Below are positions 8,872-17,352 of a stretch of 64,000 bases of DNA, in pieces. A model generated the notes under the pieces. The model searched no databases, was not told the DNA's origin, and worked only from the letters and a program-made list of their open reading frames with translations. This DNA is from Stenotrophomonas sp. VV52 (lineage in GTDB: Bacteria; Pseudomonadota; Gammaproteobacteria; Xanthomonadales; Xanthomonadaceae), in contig NZ_PKQQ01000007.1 in the NCBI RefSeq assembly GCF_002893095.1, forward strand, positions 124,001-188,000. Direction: 5' to 3'. A program made the position numbers and the translations under genes. Within the stretch, counting starts at the first letter, position 1; each line of letters starts with the position of its first letter.

Positions 8872-9818
8872 GCGCTTGCGGACTCCAATTGGGCTACGTC
8901 CTCTGCGGTCAATCCCACCTGCGCCGCGGCCAACACATCGCGCAACTGCTCCACGCTGGTCGCACTGACAATCGGCGCGGTAATACCCGGCCGCGCGATC
9001 AACCACGCGATCGCCACCTGCGCCGGCGTCGCCTTGTGGCTGCTGGCCACATCATCCAGTGCCTGCAGGATGCGCAGGCCGCGCGGGTTCACGTACTTGC
9101 CCACCACGCTGCTGCCGCGCGAGCTGCTCTTGCCGGCATCGTCGGCACTGCGGTACTTGCCGCTCAGGAAGCCGCTGGCCAGCGAGTAGTAGCTGATCAC
9201 GCCCAGCCCATGCTCGCGCGCCACCGCTTCCAACCCGTCTTCGTACCCGGCTCGGTCATAAAGGTTGTACTCCGGCTGCAGCGTCTCGTAGCGCGGCAGC
9301 TTGTAATCCTCGGAGACCTTCAACGCCGCCTGCAGCCGCTCAGCGCTGTAGTTGGATGCGCCAATTGCGCGCACCTTGCCCTGTTCGATCAGCCGCCCGA
9401 ACGCGGCCAGCGTGGTTTCCAGCGGCGTGGATTCATCGTCCTCGTGCGCCTGGTACAGGTCGATCACATCGGTCTGCAGCCGCCGGAGGGAATCTTCCAC
9501 CGCCGCGCTGATGTTGTCGGCCGACAGTCCGGGGTGTTCGGCCCACTTGGCGACCTTGGTGGCCAGCACCACCTTGTCGCGCTTGCCGCTGCGCTGGAAC
9601 CAGCGGCCCAGGATCGCTTCGGACTCGCCGCCCTGGTTGCCCGGTACCCAGGCCGAATACACATCGGCGGTGTCGACCAGGTTGTAGCCGGCGTCGACAA
9701 ACGCATCGAGCAGCGCGAACGAGGTCTTCTCGTCCGCACCCCAGCCAAACACATTGCCGCCGAACGCGATGGGAAGCACCTTCAGGCCGGAACGGCCGAG
9801 TTCGCGGGGTGCAGTCAT
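8868..9818 (-). CDS. Aldo/keto reductase (YajO/Tas-like class)
   Basis: 316 residues. Catalytic residues: Asp and Tyr in NLVDTADVYSAW, Lys in VLATKVAKW, His in LYQAHEDD. The sequence GNQGGESEAILGRW and the late NADPH-binding end VSATSVEQL fit the larger AKR subgroup acting on aldehydes and ketones. The start is set at ATG 9818 behind a GGAGGAT ribosome site; an earlier in-frame start adds eight residues without one. The stop codon is supplied by the neighbouring palindrome. It is divergent from the exported methyltransferase-like gene. Confidence 0.88.
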   Translation of the reverse strand: MTAPRELGRSGLKVLPIAFGGNVFGWGADEKTSFALLDAFVDAGYNLVDTADVYSAWVPGNQGGESEAILGRWFQRSGKRDKVVLATKVAKWAEHPGLSADNISAAVEDSLRRLQTDVIDLYQAHEDDESTPLETTLAAFGRLIEQGKVRAIGASNYSAERLQAALKVSEDYKLPRYETLQPEYNLYDRAGYEDGLEAVAREHGLGVISYYSLASGFLSGKYRSADDAGKSSSRGSSVVGKYVNPRGLRILQALDDVASSHKATPAQVAIAWLIARPGITAPIVSATSVEQLRDVLAAAQVGLTAEDVAQLESASA

Positions 9819-9992
9819 GGGCAATCCTCCAATCCAAAGCAAGAGTCACAGCATAAGTGCCCGTCCATGACACCGCTGCGGCGCCGGCCACAAAACAGTG
9901 TTCCGCTTCGCTGCACTGCACTAACGTTTTGTGAACACCTTTGACATCGCGGCTGCTAGGCTCGCCGCATCCCGTCCACCGTAGGTGATTCG

Positions 9993-10847
9993 ATGAAAGC
10001 CCGTTCGCTCAGCTGTGCCTGCCTGTTCACCGTCTCCACCCTGTTGCTTGCCCCCCCCGCCATGGCGATCAAGCCGGCCGGCGCCAACGCCCAGGTCGCG
10101 ATCACCCCGGCCGTGCAGGCCGCCGTGGACGGCAAAGGCCGCGATGCGGCCAACGTGAAGCGTGACGCATACCGCCACCCGGCGCAGACGCTGTCCTTCT
10201 TCGGCGTGGAGCCGGGCAAGACCGTGGTCGAAATCACCCCCGGTGGCGGCTGGTATTCGGAAATCCTGGCGCCGCTGCTGCGCGACAAGGGCACCTACGT
10301 CGCCGCCGTGGTCGACCCCAAGGCCGTGGCCGAAGGCAAGGGCCGTGACTACCAGCAGCGCCAGATCGACGGCCTGCAGAAGAAGTTCGCGGCGACCCCG
10401 GGCATGTACGACAAGGCCACCGTGGTGCAGTTCGACCCGAACGCACCCACCTTCGGCGCGGACAACTCAGCCGACGTGGTGCTGACCTTCCGCAACGTGC
10501 ACAACTGGCGCACCGCCAACCAGGCCGAAGGCATGTTCAAGGGCTTCTACAAGGTGCTCAAGCCCGGCGGCGTGCTCGGCGTGGTCGAGCATCGCGCCAA
10601 GACCGACGTGCCCGCCGACGACAAGAGCGGCTACGTGGGCCAGGCCCAGGTGATCGCCATGGCCGAAGCGGCCGGGTTCAAGCTGGCCGGCACCAGCGAG
10701 ATCAACACCAATCCGCGCGACACCAAGGACCATCCCAATGGCGTGTGGACCCTGCCGCCGGTGAACAACCATGACGCCGCAGACGATGCGAAGTACAAGG
10801 CGATCGGCGAAAGCGACCGCATGACCCTGCGCTTCGTGAAGTCGTAA
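9993..10847 (+). CDS. Exported class I methyltransferase-like protein
   Basis: 284 residues with a clear Sec signal peptide ([19 protein letters not shown], cleavage near PPAMA-IK). The mature part has a class I SAM-fold: motif [16 protein letters not shown], motif II region [13 protein letters not shown] and post-[19 protein letters not shown] secreted SAM-type fold is unusual because SAM is cytosolic, yet this family recurs in proteobacteria; its substrate is unknown and it may not methylate. It is followed by a strong inverted repeat at 10861-10902 and then rluE. Confidence 0.8.
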   Translation: MKARSLSCACLFTVSTLLLAPPAMAIKPAGANAQVAITPAVQAAVDGKGRDAANVKRDAYRHPAQTLSFFGVEPGKTVVEITPGGGWYSEILAPLLRDKGTYVAAVVDPKAVAEGKGRDYQQRQIDGLQKKFAATPGMYDKATVVQFDPNAPTFGADNSADVVLTFRNVHNWRTANQAEGMFKGFYKVLKPGGVLGVVEHRAKTDVPADDKSGYVGQAQVIAMAEAAGFKLAGTSEINTNPRDTKDHPNGVWTLPPVNNHDAADDAKYKAIGESDRMTLRFVKS

Positions 10848-10860
10848 CGCCGCAACCCCG

Positions 10861-10902
10861 ATGGGTGGGACAATGGCGCACCGCCGCTGCTGTCCCACCC
10901 AT
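10861..10902 (+). promoter_or_regulatory. Perfect 12-bp hairpin covering the rluE start codon
   Basis: ATGGGTGGGACA (10861-10872) is the exact reverse complement of TGTCCCACCCAT (10891-10902), with an 18-nt loop. The final AT is the start of the rluE ATG at 10901-10903, and no Shine-Dalgarno sequence is visible. The stem could hide the initiation site or serve as the 3' end structure of the upstream gene. Confidence 0.65.
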
Positions 10903-11437
10903 GCTCATCGCCTTCAACAAGCCGTTCAACGTCCTGTGCCAGTTCACCGACAGCAGCCAGCCGCCACGTGCCACGCTGGCCGGGTTCGGGCTGCCGCCGG
11001 ACGTGTATGCGGCGGGGCGGCTGGACTATGACAGCGAAGGCCTGCTGCTGCTGACCGACGACGGCCGGCTGGCGCATCGGTTGACCGACCCGCGCCACAA
11101 GGAAGACAAGACCTACTGGGTGCAGGTGGAGGGCACGCCCGGCGACGAACAGTTGCAGGCATTGCGCCGTGGCGTGCAGTTGAACGACGGGCCGACCTTG
11201 CCGGCGCGGGTGGAGCGGTTGGACACGCCGACGTTATGGGAACGTAATCCACCGGTGCGGTTTCGCAAGACCGTGCCGGATGCGTGGTTGGCGATCACGT
11301 TGCGCGAAGGGCGGAACCGGCAGGTGCGGCGCATGACCGCAGCGGTGGGATTGCCGACGTTGCGGCTGGTGCGCGTGGCGATGGGGCCGCACGGTCTTGA
11401 AGGGTTGCAGCCCGGCCAATGGCGCACCCTCCGGTAG
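10901..11437 (+). CDS. rluE: 23S rRNA pseudouridine synthase, RluE-type
   Basis: 178 residues beginning [15 protein letters not shown]. The catalytic Asp lies in [18 protein letters not shown], and the family end motif is [20 protein letters not shown]. The protein lacks the S4 domain seen in RluB/RsuA, which fits RluE (E. coli RluE modifies U2457 of 23S rRNA). The chosen ATG lies in the 3' arm of a 12-bp hairpin; a GTG at 10865 would add 12 residues. The TAG stop comes from the palindrome at 11434-11503, and an intrinsic terminator follows. Confidence 0.87.
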   Translation: MLIAFNKPFNVLCQFTDSSQPPRATLAGFGLPPDVYAAGRLDYDSEGLLLLTDDGRLAHRLTDPRHKEDKTYWVQVEGTPGDEQLQALRRGVQLNDGPTLPARVERLDTPTLWERNPPVRFRKTVPDAWLAITLREGRNRQVRRMTAAVGLPTLRLVRVAMGPHGLEGLQPGQWRTLR

Positions 11438-11503
11438 AGCCACGCCCTGCGTGGCTGAACGCGGTGCCGATCAACGTTGCAGCCACGCAGGGCGTGGCTC
11501 TAC
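11434..11503. repeat. SMAG-type palindromic repeat dimer
   Basis: GTAGAGCCACGCCCTGCGTG opens the element and its exact complement ending GTGGCTCTAC closes it. It provides the rluE stop codon. Confidence 0.88.
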
Positions 11504-11512
11504 CGGCAAAGA

Positions 11513-11539
11513 AAAACCGCCGGGCAAGCCGGCGGTTTT
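11513..11539. terminator. Bidirectional intrinsic terminator
   Basis: AAAACCGCCGG (11513-11523), loop GCAAG, CCGGCGGTTTT (11529-11539). A/T runs on both sides let it stop rluE on the plus strand and the 11561-11950 gene on the minus strand. Confidence 0.88.
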
Positions 11540-11560
11540 CAATTCGGCGTAGTGCAGCAA

Positions 11561-11950
11561 TCAGGCGTCGCTGCCGATGTCGCTGTGCTCGTCCACCACG
11601 GTGGTGTTGCGGCGGTTGCGCGCGTTGATGCGTTCGGCCTGGCCGTTGACCACGTGGCCGTTGGCCAGCTTCTTCTTCTGCTGCTTGCGGTACAGCGCAT
11701 AGCCCAGCAGGCCCACGCCCACCGCAGCCACTGCGATGGTCGCCGCCGGGTTGCGGCGCACGGCCTTGGCCGCCACCTTGCTGCCGGTCTTCACCGCCCC
11801 GAGCGCCGCACCGGTCTTGATCCAGTCGGTCGCCTGCGGGCCGAGGTGGCGCAGGTGGCTGCCGGCATGCTTCAGGCCGTCGCCGGCGTTGCTTGCCAGA
11901 TCCAGTGCACGCTCCAGGGCGCGGTCGGTAATCACGGTCAGTCTGCTCAT
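11561..11950 (-). CDS. Small single-pass membrane protein, function unknown
   Basis: 129 residues. The N-terminal half is amphipathic (ALDLASNAGDGLKHAGSHL), then one membrane helix near residues 70-88 (ATIAVAAVGVGLLGYALY) with a basic tail YRKQQKKK and a polar C-terminus. The layout resembles ElaB/DUF883-like ribosome- or envelope-associated tail-anchored proteins, but no family signature is certain. ATG 11950 follows an AAAGGA ribosome site. It lies between rluE and hrpB and ends at the bidirectional terminator. Confidence 0.7.
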   Translation of the reverse strand: MSRLTVITDRALERALDLASNAGDGLKHAGSHLRHLGPQATDWIKTGAALGAVKTGSKVAAKAVRRNPAATIAVAAVGVGLLGYALYRKQQKKKLANGHVVNGQAERINARNRRNTTVVDEHSDIGSDA

Positions 11951-12080
11951 TGGGGGGTCCTTTGCCTCGGTTCGGGATCCAGTGTCGCGCGAGGGCCGTG
12001 TAGGGCGTGTTATCCGCCGGCCACGATCCGGTCACCACCATAACCAATCCGCAGCATTGATTCAGCTTGCGCACCCCGGG

Positions 12081-12103
12081 GTAGAGCCACGCCCTGCGTG
12101 GCT
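12081..12103 (+). repeat. SMAG-type palindrome, single unit
   Basis: GTAGAGCCACGCCCTGCGTG followed by GCT: one unit with its internal AGCCACGC/GTGGCT hairpin. It lies 10 bases downstream of the hrpB stop. Confidence 0.8.
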
Positions 12104-12113
12104 CCACGCGGAA

Positions 12114-14618
12114 TCAGGTCCCCCGCGGCTTGGCCCGATGCGTAGCCGTAGCCGTCCAGGGATCATCCGGCCAGGGATGCTTCGGATACCGCCCCTTCAT
12201 CTCCTTCTTTACCTCGGCATACGTGTTCGCCCAGAAGTTCCGCAGGTCCTGGGTCACCTGCAGCGGGCGTCCGCCCGGGGACAGCAGGTGCAGCGTCAGC
12301 GGCACGCGCCCGTCGGCGATGCGCGGGGTGTCGGCCAGCCCGAACAGCTCCTGCAGCTTCACTGCCAGCACCGGCGGCTGCGGGGTGTGGCCGTCCGCCT
12401 CAAGCGCGTACTGGATGCCGCGCTCCATCCCCGACGGCACCGCCATCCGCAACGGCGCATGGCGGTCGACCAGTTGCCGCTGCGCCCACGGCATCGGCGA
12501 CTTCAGCGCTTCGCCCAACGCCGACTCATCCAGCGCATCCAACCGGGTTTTCCCGTTGAATGCAGGCGTCAGCCATGTCGGCAACGACGCCATCAGCGCG
12601 GCATCGGAGACATCCGGCAGTTCCAGTTCCGGCATCCACGTGCGCAGTGCAACGGCGCGCGCCTGCCACTGGCGCAGCCCGTCCGTCCACGGCAGGGCCT
12701 CCAGGCCAAGCTCGCGCACCGCGTCGGTCAGGGCCTGCGCGGCCTGTGCCGGGTCGACCCGGCCGGCCGAACGGCTGTCCAGCACGATGCGGTCGAAGCG
12801 GCTCTCGCGGCGGGCCACCAGGGCGCGTTTTTCCGCATCCCAGCGCACTACGTCTTCCTGCTGGAAGCGGTCGGGGAAATCGTGGCGCAGCCGGTTCTCG
12901 TCCACCGGCGCCGCACGCAGCAACAGCGCGTCGCGCGCTTCGTAGCGGAGTTCCACCGCCACCAGCCACGGTTCACCGCGCAGGTCGCTGGGGTCGAACA
13001 GGCGCGCGCTGCGGCCGTTGGCCAGCAGGTAGCGCTGCGGGTCGGTCGGGTGGCGGGCGGCGATCCGGTCCGGGAAGGCATGCGCGAGCAGGTCGCCCAG
13101 CTGGTGCGCTTCCACCGTGTTCGGGGGCGCGCTGTCGCAGCGCAGGCGCCGACGCCACTGCTTGCTGGCCGCGTCGATGGCCGCCAGCGCGCCGCGGTTG
13201 GCATCGTGCGGTGCACGCCCCTGCCGGAACGCCGCCAGCGCCCGCCAGCGCGCGGCCAGCGCATCACCGCCCTGGCGCAGCGGGTCGCGCGCCTCCACCA
13301 GCGCGGCCAGGTCGCAGGCCAGCGCCTGTTCGCTGCCGTTGCCGGCCGCCAACAACATCGCCGCCAGGCGCGGGTGCGTGCCCAGCGCCAGCATGCGCCG
13401 GCCCAGCGCCGTCAGCGCGCCATTGCCCCCCAGGGCGCCCAGCCGCTGCAGCAGTTCGCGCGCGGCCGCCATCGCACCCACCGGCGGGGCGTCCACGAAG
13501 CGCAGGTCATCGCTGCCCCACGCCGCCAGCTCCAGCGCCAGCGCCGCCAGTTCCACCTGTGCGATCTCCGGTCGGCGCTGCGCTTCCAGTCGCTGCGACT
13601 GCGGCCACAGCCGCCACGCCCAGCCATCTGCAACGCGTCCGGCACGGCCGGCGCGCTGGTCGGCCGAGGCCTGCGCGATGCTCACCACGTCCAGCCGCGA
13701 GAAACCGCTGTTGGGGTCGTAGCGCGGTTCGCGCGCCAGCCCGGCATCGATCACCACGCGCACGCCCGGCAGGGTCACCGAGGACTCGGCCACGTTGGTG
13801 GCCAGCACCACCCGGCGTTGCCCGTTCGGGTCCGGCTGCAGCACGCGCGACTGCTGTTCCACCGGCAGTTCGCCGTGCAGGGGCAGCACCTGGATGTCGC
13901 CCGGCAGCGCCTGGTCCAACGCCGCCAGGGTGCGGGAGATCTCACGCTGGCCGGGCAGGAACACCAGCACGTCGCCGGGGTGTTCCGCCAGCGCCTGTTC
14001 CACCGCACGCCGTGCCTGCGCTTCCAGCGCCTCGTCACGGCGGGCCGGGAAGTGGCTCACCGCGACCGGAAAACTGCGTCCGGCGCTGCCCAGGCGCGGT
14101 GCGTCCAGGAACTGCGCCAGCCGCTCGCCGTCCAGCGTGGCCGACATCACCACGATGCGCAGGTCATCGCGCAGCTGTGCCTGCACATCCAGCGCCAGCG
14201 CCAGGCCGAGGTCGGCGGCGAGGTGGCGTTCGTGGAACTCATCGAACAGCAACGCACCCACGCCCTCCAGCATCGGGTCGTCCTGCAGCATGCGGGTCAG
14301 GATGCCTTCGGTCACCACTTCCACCCGGGTGCGCGCCGACACCTTGTTCTCGAAGCGGATCCGGTAGCCCACCGTCTCGCCCACGTCTTCGCCCAGCTGT
14401 CGCGCCATGAACTGCGCGGCACTGCGCGCGGCCACGCGGCGCGGTTCCAGCATGATGATCTTCCGTCCTTCCAGCCACGGCGCGTCCAGCAGTGCCAGCG
14501 GCACCTGGGTGGTCTTGCCGGCGCCGGGTGGCGCTTCCAGCACCAAGCGCGGGTGCGCGGCCAGGTGTGCAGCGATCTGCGGCAGCAGCGGGGAAATCGG
14601 GAAATCAGGCGAGCTCAT
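12114..14618 (-). CDS. hrpB: ATP-dependent RNA helicase HrpB (DEAH-type)
   Basis: 834 residues. Helicase motifs in order: Walker A EAPPGAGKTTQVPL (about 35), LLFDEFHERH (DEAH-box variant DEFH), SATLDGERLAQFL, and motif VI QRAGRAGRVADGWAWRLW. A helicase-associated region and the HrpB-specific C-terminus (KHPWPDDPWTATATHRAKPR) follow. HrpB is a cytosolic SF2 helicase; its RNA target is not well defined. ATG 14618 is followed upstream by a short divergent region with tatD. Confidence 0.93.
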   Translation of the reverse strand: MSSPDFPISPLLPQIAAHLAAHPRLVLEAPPGAGKTTQVPLALLDAPWLEGRKIIMLEPRRVAARSAAQFMARQLGEDVGETVGYRIRFENKVSARTRVEVVTEGILTRMLQDDPMLEGVGALLFDEFHERHLAADLGLALALDVQAQLRDDLRIVVMSATLDGERLAQFLDAPRLGSAGRSFPVAVSHFPARRDEALEAQARRAVEQALAEHPGDVLVFLPGQREISRTLAALDQALPGDIQVLPLHGELPVEQQSRVLQPDPNGQRRVVLATNVAESSVTLPGVRVVIDAGLAREPRYDPNSGFSRLDVVSIAQASADQRAGRAGRVADGWAWRLWPQSQRLEAQRRPEIAQVELAALALELAAWGSDDLRFVDAPPVGAMAAARELLQRLGALGGNGALTALGRRMLALGTHPRLAAMLLAAGNGSEQALACDLAALVEARDPLRQGGDALAARWRALAAFRQGRAPHDANRGALAAIDAASKQWRRRLRCDSAPPNTVEAHQLGDLLAHAFPDRIAARHPTDPQRYLLANGRSARLFDPSDLRGEPWLVAVELRYEARDALLLRAAPVDENRLRHDFPDRFQQEDVVRWDAEKRALVARRESRFDRIVLDSRSAGRVDPAQAAQALTDAVRELGLEALPWTDGLRQWQARAVALRTWMPELELPDVSDAALMASLPTWLTPAFNGKTRLDALDESALGEALKSPMPWAQRQLVDRHAPLRMAVPSGMERGIQYALEADGHTPQPPVLAVKLQELFGLADTPRIADGRVPLTLHLLSPGGRPLQVTQDLRNFWANTYAEVKKEMKGRYPKHPWPDDPWTATATHRAKPRGT

Positions 14619-14699
14619 GCCGCAAGGATACGGGCCGCGGGCAGGGCCCGCACGGGCGGCACGCTACAATGGCGCGATCAACTGCCCTGTAGCTGCCCC

Positions 14700-15515
14700 A
14701 TGCAACTGATCGATATCGGCGCCAACCTCACCCACGATTCCTTCGACCGCGACCGCGACGCCGTACTTGCCCGCGCGCGCAACGCCGGCGTGGTGCAGAT
14801 GGTGCTGACCGGCGCCAGCCGCGAGCACTCGCCGATGGCACTGGACCTGGCCCGCCAGCATCCTGGCTTCCTGTACGCCACCGCCGGCGTACACCCGCAC
14901 CACGCGGTGGAATACACCGACGAGTGCGACGCCGAAATGCGCGCCCTGCATGCGCATGCCGAAGTGGTGGCGGTGGGTGAGTGTGGCCTGGACTACTTCC
15001 GCGACTTCGCCCCGCGCCCGGCGCAGCACCGCGCCTTCGAGCGGCAGCTGCAGCTGGCCAGCGAGGTGCGCGCGGCGGATGGTGCATTGAAGCCGCTGTT
15101 CCTGCACCAGCGCGACGCCCATGCCGACTTCATGGCGCAGATGAAGAACTTCGACGGCCGCATCGGCGCGGCGGTGGTGCATTGCTTCACCGGTGAGCGC
15201 CAGGAGCTGTTCGACTACCTGGACCAGGACTGGTACATCGGCATCACCGGCTGGCTGTGCGACGAACGCCGTGGCGCGCACCTGCGTGAACTGGTCAAGC
15301 ACATTCCGGCCGAGCGCCTGATGATCGAAACCGACGCGCCATACCTGCTGCCGCGCAGCCTGAAGCCGATGCCAAAGGATCGCCGCAACGAGCCGATGTT
15401 CCTCAAGCACATCGTGGAAGAGCTGGCACGGGATCGGGGCGAGGACGTGGCGACCACGGCAGCGAATGCCACCGCGGCAACGCGCACGTTCTTCCGCCTT
15501 CCACCCGTCGAATGA
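14700..15515 (+). CDS. tatD: TatD-family metal-dependent hydrolase (DNase)
   Basis: 271 residues. Metal ligands of the TIM-barrel amidohydrolase fold are present: an early acidic/His strand LIDIGANLTHD, HPHHAVEY, Glu in VGECGLDY, His in FLHQRDAH and VVHCFTGE, and Asp in IETDAPYLLPR. TatD proteins are 3'-5' exodeoxyribonucleases or D-aminoacyl-tRNA-type hydrolases. A -10-like TACAAT sits at 14663-14668. The start is ATG 14700; longer frames upstream are antisense to hrpB and not coding. A palindrome dimer follows. Confidence 0.9.
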   Translation: MQLIDIGANLTHDSFDRDRDAVLARARNAGVVQMVLTGASREHSPMALDLARQHPGFLYATAGVHPHHAVEYTDECDAEMRALHAHAEVVAVGECGLDYFRDFAPRPAQHRAFERQLQLASEVRAADGALKPLFLHQRDAHADFMAQMKNFDGRIGAAVVHCFTGERQELFDYLDQDWYIGITGWLCDERRGAHLRELVKHIPAERLMIETDAPYLLPRSLKPMPKDRRNEPMFLKHIVEELARDRGEDVATTAANATAATRTFFRLPPVE

Positions 15516-15519
15516 TCCG

Positions 15520-15599
15520 GTAGAGCCACGCCCTGCGTGGCTGACGCGCCGACCATTCCTGGTATCCGGGCATTGCAGCCACGCAGGGCGTGGCTCTAC
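15520..15599. repeat. SMAG-type palindromic repeat dimer
   Basis: GTAGAGCCACGCCCTGCGTG (from 15520) is repeated in inverse at the right end (...GCGTGGCTCTAC, to 15599). The right CTAC carries the stop codon of the minus-strand epimerase-like gene. Confidence 0.88.
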
Positions 15600-16417
15600 C
15601 CCCTGAACGCGTCCTGCAGGCCTTCGCGATAGGTCGCGAACCTCGGCGCCCACTGCAGCGCCTCACGTGTTCCTCGGCTGTCGATCCGCTTGCACCCGGC
15701 ATAGAACCGCCGCAACGCCGGGCTCAACGAGGGATCGTCCCACGCCACGGCAGGCGGCATCTCGAATCCCCCCAACGCCGCCGCATACGCCAGCACCGCC
15801 TGCGGCGCCGCCGCTTCATCATCGCAGGGCAGATACAACGCCTCGGGCTCGGCACGGCGCATCGCCGCCACCACCGCGGTTGCAAGGTCTTCCACGTGCA
15901 GCCGGTTGAACACCAGCCCCGGCTTCAGCACATGCCGCGCGCGTCCTTCCGCCAGCTGCACCAGCGCATTTCGTCCGCGCCCATACAGTCCGGGCAGACG
16001 GAATACCGACGATGCGATGCCCTTGTCCCGCGCAAGCGCGCGCCACTGCCGCTCGGCCAGCAAGCGCCGTCGCGCCGTCTCATCCACGGCATCCGCATCC
16101 GACTGCTCATCCACCCAACCACCATCGCGGTCGGCATATACGGCAGTAGAAGAGAGGTAGCCCACCCACCGCAGCGCAGGGCTCTCGCGCAGTTCCGCCG
16201 TCAACAACCCCAAAACAGGATCGCCGTCTTCATCCGGCGGCACCGTACAAAGCACCGCCTCCGCATCGCGAATGACCTCCGGCGCTACGTCGACATCCCG
16301 CACCTTCCCACTGCACGCCACGCCCAACGACTGCAGCAACGCGGCAACGTGCTGGCCGGCGTACCCCAGCCCCAGCACCAGCACCCGCGCCGGAAGCGCA
16401 CCGGCGGTCACATTCAA
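15596..16417 (-). CDS. NAD(P)-dependent epimerase/dehydratase-like protein (YeeZ type)
   Basis: 273 residues. The N-terminal dinucleotide motif VLVLGLGYAGQHVA is followed by a region in which a Tyr-containing strand LSSTAVYADRDGGWVDE and RLPGLYGRGRNAL resemble extended-SDR proteins of the YeeZ group. The substrate is unknown. Its start overlaps the stop of the ketopantoate-reductase-like gene by four bases (ATGA), so it is the last gene of the yadG-yadH-reductase string. The stop codon lies in a SMAG palindrome. Confidence 0.82.
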   Translation of the reverse strand: MNVTAGALPARVLVLGLGYAGQHVAALLQSLGVACSGKVRDVDVAPEVIRDAEAVLCTVPPDEDGDPVLGLLTAELRESPALRWVGYLSSTAVYADRDGGWVDEQSDADAVDETARRRLLAERQWRALARDKGIASSVFRLPGLYGRGRNALVQLAEGRARHVLKPGLVFNRLHVEDLATAVVAAMRRAEPEALYLPCDDEAAAPQAVLAYAAALGGFEMPPAVAWDDPSLSPALRRFYAGCKRIDSRGTREALQWAPRFATYREGLQDAFRG

Positions 16418-17352
16418 CCCGCGCGGTTGCGCTGGTACGCCTGCAGATGCGCATACGCCACCGCCAGCAGCGGCGCCGCCTGGCCTGCCGCACGCGCCCG
16501 CGCCAGCATGTCGCCCACGATCTGCTCCGCCTCCACCTGCTGGCCGGCTTCCAGATCGCGCAACATCGACGCCTTCAACGCCGAGCCCTCCTGGGTCAGC
16601 GCAGACAGCGCAATCGCGCGCGCCTTCTCCGGAACCGGCTCACCGGCCGCCTCGGCCACCGCCAGGCACTCGTCATACAGGCCACGCACCACCGCGGCGC
16701 CGTCGTCGGTCGCCACGATCGTGCCCACATCGGCCCGCATCACACACGTCGCAGCCGCCAGCGCGGTCAGGAACGTGTACTTGACCCACTGTTCCTGCCC
16801 GATCGCATCACTGGCCACATGGTCCACCCCGGCCTGCACGCACGCCGCCGCCAGTGCCAACACCCGCGCACTGCTGCCGGCCGTATCGCGCTCGCCAAAG
16901 GTGATCTTCGCGGCAGGTGCCAGGTGCAGCACCGCGCCATCCCCAGCCTTGGCAGCACTGATGAAACACAGCCCGCCCAGCACCGCATCGCGCCCGAAGC
17001 GCGCATCCAAAGCCGCGTAATGGCGCAATCCATTGAGGATCGGCAGCACCGTCGTACGCGACGACACCGCCGGCGCAATCGCCTCGATCGAGCTCTCAAG
17101 GTCATAGGCCTTGCAGCTCAGCATCACCAGGTCGAACGGCTGTTCCGCCGCCAGCGCAGGCAACGCGTCAGCCGTCACGTGCGCCACGGGGAACGCCGCA
17201 TCACCCAACGGACTGCGGATCACCAGCCCATCGCGCTCGAGCTGTGCCGCGCGGGCCGGCCGCACCAGGAACGTGACATCCACCCCGGCCTGGGCAAGCC
17301 GCCCGCCAAAGTAGCCACCGGTGCCACCGGCACCCAGTACAAGGATGCGCAT
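16414..17352 (-). CDS. Ketopantoate reductase family protein (PanE-like)
   Basis: 312 residues with NADPH loop ILVLGAGGTGGYFGGRLA, the catalytic Lys in VMLSCKAYDLE, and the substrate-domain helix WVKYTFLTALAAATCVMRA. These match 2-dehydropantoate 2-reductases of pantothenate synthesis, although paralogues of this family are common, so the physiological substrate is uncertain. ATG 17352 shares a base with the yadH stop codon, and the gene overlaps the epimerase-like gene downstream; all four genes probably form one transcript. Confidence 0.85.
   Translation of the reverse strand: MRILVLGAGGTGGYFGGRLAQAGVDVTFLVRPARAAQLERDGLVIRSPLGDAAFPVAHVTADALPALAAEQPFDLVMLSCKAYDLESSIEAIAPAVSSRTTVLPILNGLRHYAALDARFGRDAVLGGLCFISAAKAGDGAVLHLAPAAKITFGERDTAGSSARVLALAAACVQAGVDHVASDAIGQEQWVKYTFLTALAAATCVMRADVGTIVATDDGAAVVRGLYDECLAVAEAAGEPVPEKARAIALSALTQEGSALKASMLRDLEAGQQVEAEQIVGDMLARARAAGQAAPLLAVAYAHLQAYQRNRAG

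Noticed and set aside
9930-9992. TTGACA-like promoter before the exported methyltransferase gene
   Set aside because: TTGACA at 9939 is followed at 17 bases by GCCGCA, not a -10 box; no other pairing was convincing.
11736-15515. A very long plus-strand open frame covering the hrpB region
   Set aside because: It is antisense to hrpB, whose helicase motifs are intact; only its 3' part (from 14700) is a real gene, tatD. Long antisense frames are expected in high-GC DNA.
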